From positions 5,342,806 through 5,406,805 of the forward strand of contig NC_063437.1 in the NCBI RefSeq assembly GCF_020379485.1: a stretch of DNA of 64,000 bases, written 5' to 3'. Position numbers and translations under genes: made by a program. Below the pieces are notes generated by a model. The model was not told where the DNA came from, searched no databases, and was given only the letters and a program-made list of their open reading frames with translations. The stretch is from Brassica napus (taxonomy: Eukaryota > Streptophyta > Magnoliopsida > Brassicales > Brassicaceae). This document shows positions 52,401-61,423 of the stretch, one piece after another; the stretch's first letter is position 1; every line of letters begins with the position of its first letter.

Positions 52401-52851
52401 GGTTGGATTGCGCTGTACTGTTTTCTATTGTGATTGGCACGACAACACTCCAGATCGAGGTGTGAGAACAGATGCATTTGGTGTTACATCAGTAAATTCA
52501 AGACGGAAGCTGCAATATTATGATCCTTTCATTCTTGCTTCTCAGGCCGATCAGGTTTGTTATATCAAGTACCCCCGGGTAAGGAACAGAGATGATCCAT
52601 GGGTTACTGTTACAAGACTCAACCCGAGAGGCCGAGTTCAGGGAAGTTCTGAGCTGGAAGACCCACTACAACCAAGCACATCCGGCAACTTAAGTGCAGC
52701 AGAAGATTTAGGTGGAGTTGGCCTTGTAGTCGATTTAACCGACTTCGGAGAGGAAGCCGCCGTTCACGTAGAGGATGAACCAGTGATTGGAGAGTTTCAC
52801 CAAGATCCAGATTCAGATTCATCTGGTGATGACGACTCGGAAACAGACTAG
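49489..52851 (+). CDS. CACTA-2 transposase, TNP2 type (intact, intronless)
   Basis: A single frame of 1120 aa starts at MSSSNYFRSWIDRPHLD. An N-terminal transposase-associated domain has LRCPCSNYKNKK (residues about 46-58). The central TNP2 region has GMLSGWTTHGRLSCPYCQ (about 425-442) and LLRHNLDVMHIEKNFFDN (about 546-563). DUF4218 follows (GLKSHDCHVMMQRLLPFAF, FPPSFFDVMEHL, RWMYLYERYMFHLKKMVKN), then DUF4216 (RGYAFTTQKRRRS, TPDRGVRTDAFG, YYDPFIL). The tail is acidic (DPDSDSSGDDDSETD). The frame has no defect, and the ends and target duplication are perfect, so the element could be active. The CACTA-1 enzyme matches it along the whole length but is split by four introns. Confidence 0.95.
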   Translation: MSSSNYFRSWIDRPHLDPNTRLLTEEYQQGITEFMGLVHRQPEAKTGMLRCPCSNYKNKKVIKQWDVWTHLYLSGFTRSYKIWYHHGETDYEHGSTSEPQPAVRLEDPIRTDVDYGVGTEQMVNDHFRGEDLPNAEARRFYDMLDAGKQPLYEGCRDGHSALSSATRLMGIKTDYNLAEDCVDAIADYVKGILPEDNVAPGSYYEVQKLVAGLGLSYQVIDVCRDNCMIYWRADEQRVSCKFCGKPRYKDTSGRVPVPYKRMWYLPLTERLQRLYLSERTAQPMRWHAEHSTDGEIRHPSDAKAWKHFQSKYPDFAYERRNVYLGLCTDGFSPFGKSGRQYSLWPVILTPYNLPPNLCLRREFLFLSILVPGPEHPKRSLDVFLQPLIYELQQLWAQGAETYDVSYKENFQMRAVLMWTISDFPAYGMLSGWTTHGRLSCPYCQDNTDAFQLKHGRKTCWFDCHRRFLPPDHPYRRSRNLFTKNKRVFDSPPPEIRGKDLKTQLRDFGAERTPDVGGHEHFPVDGVGNLHNWHKKSIFWDLPYWEDHLLRHNLDVMHIEKNFFDNLMNTILNVQGKTKDNLKSRLDLVDICDRSELHVDESGRAPFPIYRLDAAGKDAFFDWISNDVEFPDGYASNLRNCIDRKEGKFTGLKSHDCHVMMQRLLPFAFKELLPRNVHEAIAGISGFFRDLCTRSVTLEGIENLKTNIAVIQCNLEKIFPPSFFDVMEHLVIHLVRELELGGPVQYRWMYLYERYMFHLKKMVKNLSRVEGSIVAQMINEETSNFAEYYFPAEVQTKNRRPARHDDRGERATYHWKVPDIFTDVGRLSGKPKDRRLTDQERSHLQTYLLTNCEDVLQYERIFMAEKRLEYRYATEDELEEMKQREFGGWMFTYVSDGLARGETFDDWIREMVVGPNFVVKSYPRFCTRGYAFTTQKRRRSSTTYDAGVCSASGDDVYYGHINEILEIKYLGMVGLRCTVFYCDWHDNTPDRGVRTDAFGVTSVNSRRKLQYYDPFILASQADQVCYIKYPRVRNRDDPWVTVTRLNPRGRVQGSSELEDPLQPSTSGNLSAAEDLGGVGLVVDLTDFGEEAAVHVEDEPVIGEFHQDPDSDSSGDDDSETD

Positions 52852-52879
52852 CGTCGACCTTTTTTTTTTTTTTTTAAAT

Positions 52880-53710
52880 ATAAATACCGAGGAAATTCCG
52901 AGGACAGATAGGTTTTCCTCGGAATTTCCTCGGAATAGATCTTCTCGATTTAAAACCCCAAGTTCCTCGGAATTTCCTCAGAATTTTCCGAGGGAATTCC
53001 GAGGAAATCTTTATGTTCGTCGGCATTTCCTCGGAAAATTCCGAGGAAATTCCGAGGAACTTGGGGATTTGATTATAGATTCTTTTTCCTCGGAATCTCC
53101 TCGGAATTTTCCGAGGAAATGCCGACGAACATAAAGATTTCCTCGGAATTCCCTCGAAAAATTCCGAGGAAATTCCGAGGAACTTGGGGTTTTAAATCGA
53201 AAACAACGTTTTACGGATTGAATAACACGTATATAACCTTCATTAAGTGTCTTAACCAGATTATGATGTTTGGAACTAGGAACTTTGGTGTTTTATCCAA
53301 TAACAAACACTTTTACGATTGCATGAACGAAAACCACACAACATAAGAGAAACACTTATACACTTTAATAAACGGTAAAGGGAATACTTACAATTATTTT
53401 TGAAATTGTGTTATTTCATGGTTTATGATCATCTATACAAAGAATCCTCAATGGTATGCATTATAATTGTATAATAAATGAAATACGGCGAAAATAATCG
53501 ATGTTTTAAAACCCCAAACCATGGTTCCTCAGAATTTCCTCGGTAATTACCGAGGGTATTCCGAGGAATCCTGGTTCCTCGGAATATTTTCATTTAACCG
53601 GGTAAACCAAGCCGCCAAATATTTCGGGAAAATTGAATCAAAGAATTCCGAGGAAATTCCGACGGAAATATAAAATATTTCCGACGAAATTCCGACGGAT
53701 AATTTCCGTC
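52880..53710. repeat. CACTA-2 internal CCGAGGAA arrays between the two genes
   Basis: One cluster (52887-53190) lies just after the transposase stop. It contains two long near-copies in opposite orientation (CCCCAAGTTCCTCGG... and ...CCGAGGAACTTGGGG; also TCGTCGGCATTTCC / GGAAATGCCGACGA), so it can fold back. A smaller one (53525-53705) lies upstream of the second gene. The stretch between (53200-53520) is AT-rich with no gene. Confidence 0.85.
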
Positions 53711-53863
53711 GGACGCATCATAATATTAGGGCGAGCCCGATCTTCTTCCCCATTTCTCTCTTTCTCTCCGCGCCGCACAGTCTCTCCCTCTCGCGATTTC
53801 CGGCGACTCCACCGTTCTCTCTCGCGATTTCCGGCGAATCTCCCCTAATCCTCCCCCATAATC

Positions 53864-56458
53864 ATGTAAGAACCCTATCCCACTCTTTTAGGTTAGATTT
53901 GTATGGTTTTTAAGTAGATTTGATGATTTTGGAATGAGATTTATAGATTTTGTTAGGGTGAATGGTAGATTTGTGTAAAATCGAGTTTGATTATGTATTT
54001 CACTTGATTTGAATTTTTTTTTTAGTTTTTATTAATTTTGTGGTTATAAAAATCGAATTTGTAATTATATATATATATTGAAAACGTTTTTTGTATATAA
54101 AATCTATTTTTGCATTTTAAATTCATTTATATATTTATTAAACATTTTTAAAATCTATAAAACTTTTTTTAAGATTAAAAATCATATATATAATATTTAA
54201 AATCATTTTTTTGTGGTTATAAAACGTTTTATGTATTTTATATATAAAATATAAATTTCTATATTTATTAAACATTTTTAATATTATGAAAACTATTTTT
54301 TGTAATTATTTAACATTTTAAATATTTTTAAAACTATTTTTCGTAATTATTAACTGTTTTTGGGATTTATTTAAACTATTTTTTAAACTTTTAAACTATT
54401 TTTTATTTATTAAATTTTTTTTTATTAATTATTAAACTATTTATATTTTTGTGATTAAAAACTATTTTTTTAACTATTTTTTATTTAAACTGTTATTTTT
54501 TAATTAAAATTATTGGAACTAATTTTTAAATATGTTTTTTTTTAATTTACAGGTCTAATGATGATCAGATCCGGCCTCGCCAGCGTCGTAGCCGGGGTGG
54601 TATGGGGAGCCAGTCTCGGGGTTCTTCCAGCCATGTTCAGGATTCCGTTTCGCCCCACAGCTCATACCATACATCTCCCTCTCCATTACTCGCTCCTGCT
54701 GCTCCCGCTCCCGCTGCTGCACCCGCTCCTGCTCCTCCGGGTCCTCCGGGAGTGATGAGTGTTGCGGAGTTGGTTCGACAACCCGGTCGTGACCATCTTC
54801 CCTATCTCACTGAGTATCCACATGGACATGGTCAAACATGGTAATTTAACTTTTATTTTTGTAACTATTTTTTATTTAAACTGTTTTTTTATTAATAATT
54901 TGTTTTTTTTATTAGGTTCAACCGATCCGGGAACGGGATCAGCGCATGGATCAACCGTATGATGTACTCGGCCCTCGACAGGGGACATCCGACTTTTACT
55001 CACTTCCCTCTCGAGAAGCAGCATCTGTGGTTTCGTCAGTTTGCGGTAAGTATTCAAATTTTTAACTTATATTTTTTATTTATTAAAACTATTTTTTGTA
55101 ATTATTAAACTATTTTCTATATTTATTAGACATTTTAAATATTATTTAAACTATTTTTTGTAATTATTAAACTATTTTCTATATTTATTAGACATTTTAA
55201 ATATTATTAAAACTATTTTTTTAATTATTAAACTATTTTTTTAATTATTAAACTATTTTTATTTATTAAAACTTATTTTTGTAATTATTAAACTATTTTC
55301 TATATTATTAAACTATTTTTTATTTATTAAAACTTTTTTTTGTAATTATTAAACTATTTATATTTTTGTGCTTAAAAACTATTTTTAAACTATTTCAGCA
55401 AGAATTCAACTGGAATTCCGATGATACGCTCTCTATCTATCACCATTTTGTCCATAAAGTTATGGACAACTATGGGAAGCAGATGTACGAGTGGAAGAAG
55501 AAGTGGGAAGTAAACAAGTTGGTTTTTAATTTATTAACAATTTTTAATTTATTAAATTATTTTTAAAATTATTAAACTTTTTTTTAAATTAAAAGGTCCC
55601 AAAGTCGATGAACGACACGGTCTGGAAGGAGTTGTGTGCGCATTGGGATAAAGAAGAGACGAAAGAAACTTCTTCCACCAACTCCAACAACCGCAGGAGC
55701 GACCGTAAAGGAAAGGGCATCTACAAGCATAACTTGGGTGCTCAATCTATTGCCACTCTGGCGGATCGCATGGTAAGTTCAACCGCTTTTTCTTCAATTA
55801 TTTAAGTTTCAGAATTTTATTTTTTGTACATTTTTTCAATATTTCTAATGTTTGTTTAATTTATTTTTTTCAAGGCGGAAGAAAATGAGGGCAACCCGGT
55901 TGATGATCTCGCCCTTATGAAAAGGGCGTATACCAACAAGAAGACCGGCCAGATTGATGATGGTCTTGTGAGGGACGTGGCCGACCTGGTCCAAACTCAG
56001 GTGTATGACGAAGTGTCTCAGCTTCAAACCGATGATGACGATTCGACGGCCTCGACCAACTTGTCCCGGGTTCGAATCAACGAAATCGTTGAATCGGTAA
56101 GTTTTTTTTTTTTAAAGTTCAATTTAATTATTTCTTGATTTTTATTTTATCATCAATTTATATTATCTAAATTTGGTTATTTATATTTCAGTCGGTTCCA
56201 AAGAAAAAGGGACGTTTGGTCGGTTTGGGTCGTCGCTCCCGGTCGGCTGCTCCTTCTTCTGCACCACCGGCATATGTTGATCCAGAAGTTCTTACGGCTC
56301 AGCTGAAGGACAAGGATGATCGGATATCTGCGTTGGAGACCCAGATGGCAGCTCAACAGGCGGGCTATGAGACCCAGAAGAGGCTGAACGAGCAGATGAT
56401 GGAGATGATGAAGAGGATGTACCCGAACGAGGTGTTCCCGAACATTCCAGACCAGTAG
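53864..56458 (+). CDS. CACTA-2 second gene, TnpA-like / plant Transposase_24 family
   Basis: Exons 53864-53865, 54553-54840, 54916-55045, 55399-55509, 55596-55772, 55875-56096 and 56192-56458 give 398 aa in phase. The start codon is itself split: AT at 53864-53865 and G at 54553. A donor 12 bases later than 55509 is possible. The protein has an Arg/Ser-rich start ([10 protein letters not shown]), a Pro/Ala tract ([16 protein letters not shown]), [52 protein letters not shown] and a C-terminal coiled coil ([19 protein letters not shown]). This order fits Transposase_24 proteins. It probably binds the CCGAGGAA arrays (inferred from En/Spm). Confidence 0.85.
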
Positions 56459-56629
56459 TTTTTTTTTTTTACCAAAAACTCTGAATGTTTTATTTAACTT
56501 TGAATATTATCTACTATGTTTTAATGTTTTATGTTTTATTCAATTTAAATTTTAATTTTAAAATTTCAAATTTAAATTTTAAAATTTTTAATTTTTAAAA
56601 ATAAAAATAATTTTTAAAAAAATTAATTT

Positions 56630-57150
56630 TTTCGAAATTCCGAGGGAAAGCAGATCCTCGGAAAATTCCGAGGAACTCTAGTCCCTCGGAATTTTCCGAT
56701 GAACTGAAATTCCTCGGAATATTCCGAGGGACTAAAGTTCCTCGGAATTTTCCGAGGAACTGAAATTCCTCGGAATATTCCGAGGGACTAAAGTTCCTCG
56801 GAATTTTCCGAGGGACAAAAGTTCTTCGGAATTTTCCGATATACATTCCGAGGAATATTTCGTCGAAACTTCCGAGGATTGGGCCATCGGAATTCCATCG
56901 AAATATTCCGAGGAAGACGTCCCTCGGTATATTCCGAGGAACCTTCCGACGAACTCTGTGTCCTCGGAGTTTCCTCGGAATTTTGTTTCCTCGGAATTCC
57001 GTCGGATATTTCCGACGGAATTCCGAGGAAATATGATTTTCCAAGGAGATATTTCCGACGACTTGTTTCGTCGGTATGTCCTCGGAATAGCGTTATTCCG
57101 ACGACATACCGACGATTTTTTCCCTCAGTATACCACTGTTTTCTTGTAGT
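56630..57150. repeat. CACTA-2 3' subterminal CCGAGGAA array
   Basis: About 500 bases are built almost entirely from TTCCTCGGAATTTTCCGAGG-like words. A unit of about 53 bases (GGAACTGAAATTCCTCGGAA onward, with the next at 56756) is repeated. Long minus-strand open frames here encode only RRKFRGNSEE-like repeats and are not genes. Confidence 0.9.
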
Positions 57151-57154
57151 GATA

Positions 57155-58753
57155 CTTCTAATCTATTAAAAGTGAAGTACAAATAAAAATTAACCTTAAT
57201 TTTTTCTAATATTTACATTTGAATGCCACTGGCCTTAAATAATTTTAAGAAATAATATTTTTTAATTTTAATATATATTATATTTGTTGTCATGTTATTA
57301 ATAAAAATCAATTATTTTATACTATTTTATAATAAATATAGTATATTATAATTTGGTAGCTCATTAATAAAATTTGATTATTTGGTACTATTTTCTAATA
57401 AATATACTATATTATAATTTGGTAGATTATAGACCTCCCAATTTATTTACGGCCACACGTGGAGAAAGAGAATTATGTATGTTTTCATGAGAAATTATCA
57501 TATCTAAAAATTATTTTGTTACATGATTATTTGGGGATTTGCAAAATATAGCCTATATATTCATGTGACACATAAAATTATACTTCCTATTCAATCAAAT
57601 GCAAAATTAACATACAATGATAGCAAAATTGCTATTTACTCCTTATGATCAAACAAAAAACTAGAAAATTGTACGATTCCATCTTTCAAAAGTTAAGTTT
57701 TCATATATAGAAATCTATACGGTGTATACCTCGTAAGAAGTCTACTCCGTAGACTTATTCTGAAGTTTATATCATAATTTAAACTAATAATTTAATTTTA
57801 AAATGTGTAAAAATATTTTCTGTGAATATTTTTTTATAAATATCAACATAAAAACTAATACGAGGTATATAAATTAAAATTTAATATAACTGAAAAAATT
57901 AATATATATATATATATATTAATTTGCTAACCATGTATTGGACAATACTTATGGTTTAGTTACAAAAGGTTCTAACATGTAAGGTCTCTTTGGGTTAGAT
58001 TCTTAGGGTTATATTTCTAATTTAGATGGTTTTTTACTTTATTGACGTAAATTTACATACCAGTGTTGAGTAGTCTATATTTTAGATATTTTGGTATTTG
58101 ATACAATGATTAATTGAGATTTTTTTCTTATCAAGTACACATTTAGGTTTTGGAGTTTGTGGTTTAGGGTATAGTAGATGCATAATGGAGTTTACTCAGT
58201 TTTATGGTATAGTAGATGTATTTTGTAGTCTATTAGGATTTGAGAGTACAAAAAATATTTTTAAATTAAATTTAGTTTTTTTATAAAAATTTTGAAATCA
58301 TATATTAAAATTATAAGAAGAATAAAGATTGAAAAATTTAAATTTATATATTAATTTTTCTAAAACAATAAAGAAAAAAATGTAAGTTGTAGATCTATAG
58401 ATTTTAAATGTATATTTTATGTTTATATTCAAATAGAGTTATAGATTCAACTGTGTGCATTTATTTTGCTACAATTTTATCTTATAAATTATATTTTGAA
58501 TTGTTTTCAAATTTATAACTATTTTCTCTTTTCTAAATGTAATGTCTGAATATGATAGAGTAGACTTCTAATGAAGTCTGCTTATAAGTTAAATCTAGTA
58601 GATTTCAAACAAAGTCTACTAAACCAGAAAGTTTAAGCAAACTTCATTAGAAGTCTACAAAAATATGAGTTTATTTTTTTGTCTTATGTTTTTTCATAAT
58701 TTTATTTTATTTTTCAGATATTTTCTTCAATGAATCATCCTCCCAAAAATGTA

Positions 58754-58785
<32 letters not shown>

Positions 58786-61423
58786 ATAAATGTGTATTTT
58801 ATATTTATATTTAATAAAAGTTACATATTAAAACTCTATGTGTTTACCTTACTACTATTTTATCTTATAAATTATATTTTCTATTTCTTTTCAGATTTAA
58901 ACTTATTTTCATGTTTTTAATATACATATTTTCAGATTAAATATTATCCAATAAAGTAGACTTCAAATGAGGTCTACTCAAATATTTTTTAATTTTTTTT
59001 TCATATATTATCCTAGTAATTTTATCTTTTTTGCAGGTATTATCTTCTAAAGTTTTCAATTTATCTTCTCAAAAATGTAAAATTTACATCTATCAATTTT
59101 AAATCTATATTTTGTGTTTATATTGAACTAAATTTATAGATTAAAACTATATGTTTTTTTTGCTACTATTTTAGGTTAAAAGATATTTTGAAATTTTTTA
59201 AAAGAAACTATTTTCAAATTTTATAAATATACATTTTTAGATCTGTTTTTTTTTTCGTTAGTGTAGACTTCTTAGAAATTAAGGCTAATAGACTTTAAAT
59301 AAAGTCTAATAATCCATAAAAGTTTAGTAGACTTGATAAGAAGTCTACTGAAATATTATTTAAATTTTTATCTTATGTTTTTCTCATAATTTAATCTTAT
59401 TTTGCAGGTACTCTTTTCCAAGACTTCATTTTAGCCATCAAAATTATGAATAATAAACAAACTCTATATTTTAATAAATTTCTTTTAATAATTTATCATT
59501 ATAAAATATTCATTTGTAAATCATTGTTTTGATGCATAATCTATAAACATTATATTCATTTTTAGTTGTGTTTCATTTGTATGATATTATTAATTTTTGT
59601 TAGCTATCAATTTTTTTCACAAGATATTCAAATCAACCAAACAATTAAATCCACCATAAGGTAAAACAATAACTAGCACACATGTGTAAGAAAAAAATCT
59701 ATATAAACTTCTCAAGAAGTTTCATGAGTAAAATTAATCATAAAAACTTTCCAATATATTTCAAGTGTATACTTCAAACAATAAAAATACAGAAGCAGAC
59801 TCCTAAGTAATTACACTTATTAGTTAAGAAACTAATTAAACAAGAAGTTTGTTAGTTCCATAATTGTAACACGTTTAATTTTGAAATTTATTCAAGACCA
59901 TTAAGATTCATTAACGTACATTGTAAAACAATAGAATCATGAAAAACATGATGAATAATAATAGTCGACTTCATATGCAGTATAAGTTTTTTTTTTAATT
60001 TTTTTCAGTCTACATTTTTTTTTTTTTTTGAAAGAGGTTAGTTTTGCAATGGAACAAGTTTGACCTTCTAGAGTAGATTTAAATGGACGTCTACGAATGT
60101 GTTGACTTCATATGAAGTCTATTCTCAAATCCGATGGGTTAGTCTTGTGTTTGACCAAAATAAAATTGTAGACTTCATATGAAGTATACATTTTTTTAAG
60201 ATTAGTAAACTTCATATGAAGTCTACACTTTAATTAATTTTTGATTAATCTCTTAACTTTTTAGTCAAACACAAAATTAATCTATTCAGAGAAGTCAAAA
60301 TTTTGGTCAAATGCAAAACTGCCATTTTGCAGACTTAGCCTACTTGATGCAGAATTCTGATGAAGTCTTTTGTTAAAGTCAAAAGTTTGGTCAGTTTCAA
60401 AACTAACCTCTTTTATGTAGATTTCTTCGTAAGTCTACCGATTTTTTTTCAAAGGTTAAGACGTAGACTTCGTTGCAAAAAATAATTTTGGTCAATTGCA
60501 AAACTAACATGTGCATTGACAAGAATACCACATCGTAAGTTTACACATATACGTAGACATACAAAACAGTCTACTATCGCGACATAGATTTGAAAATTGA
60601 CGAAAACTATTTAAATAGTTACATTTTCTTGTGTAAAGCGTGTTTCCAACCTATTCCGCTGTCCAAAATCCAAATATGAGCAAAAAGAAACAGGTTTGAC
60701 GATTCTTTACTAAAGAATCACGAAAATATGAAACTTGTGTTTGTGAAAATGAAACTTATGAGAGTTTTTAAGATGAAAATGGAAAGGAAATGAAGATTTG
60801 TTGGTGTAGAATGAGAAAAAAAATAGTAGATATAAATTGAGTTCTTACGTTTTAAAAGCTCAAAAAATGGTTGTTCATCGTGGTTGAAAAAAATTTGAAG
60901 ATTGTGGCATTGTTGTAAATAAAAAGAAATGTTTAGGATGTTTTAGGTTTTTTGCCATTTTCGAAATTAAAATGAAGTTGAATTATAGTGGTAATTTTGT
61001 AAATATTTCAAAAAATTAAGGAGGGTATGAAATGTTCATGGCTAAATAGTATTGACAAAATAAGAGTTAGTTTTGTGTTTGACATCAAATTGTGAATTAT
61101 TTGTTAAAAACTCCCTAATTACTTTGTGAATTTTTCCCCTAATATGTTTTATTCCTCTAGTTCATCCTTTGTTTCAAATACATCCCTCCATATTTTGGTC
61201 AACGCTTATTAACAGCCAAAGTAGATGTATATTTTAAAATTTTGGTTTCCTTCACGTATACCTCACCTGGCACAGACTTCTAAATAAAATATAATGAACG
61301 ATAAGTCAGCATTTTAGTACACCCAAAAACTTCTCACTTATAAACCAAAATCACATGTCTTTGCGATAACGACTACCATATAAATATAACTACGGTATTT
61401 GATTTCAAGAGACGGAAAGAGAA
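57155..61423. other. SBP1 upstream region with a 3.6-kb repeat element
   Basis: No gene. From 57533 (GGGGATTTGCAAAA) to 61115 (TTAAAAACTCCC) lies DNA absent from the paralogous stretch around 45980/47580. Imperfect 9-base flanks (TGATTATTT, TAATTACTT) hint at a MULE-type insertion. Inside are many AGTCTAC / GTAGACT words, several forming the palindrome GACTTCATATGAAGTC (59965-60230), and (TA)n runs (57899-57921, 58751-58790). The last 300 bases (61116-61423) hold the putative SBP1 promoter. Confidence 0.5.

Larger units (their letters stand above)
49045..57151 (+). mobile_element. CACTA-2: complete En/Spm-type transposon (8107 bp)
   Basis: The ends are CACTACAAGAAAACA at 49045 and its complement TGTTTTCTTGTAGTG ending at 57151. 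A 3-bp target duplication, ATA, flanks it (49042-49044, 57152-57154). Two plus-strand genes, 49489-52851 and 53864-56458, are intact. Four arrays of TTCCTCGGAA / TTCCGAGGAA words bracket the genes. It belongs to a different family from CACTA-1 (different ends and motif) but shares its gene plan. Confidence 0.95.

Noticed and set aside
56595..57044. 149-codon minus-strand frame rich in RRK, IPR, FRG and NSEE words
   Set aside because: It is built entirely of the CCGAGGAA subterminal array of CACTA-2 and has no independent support.
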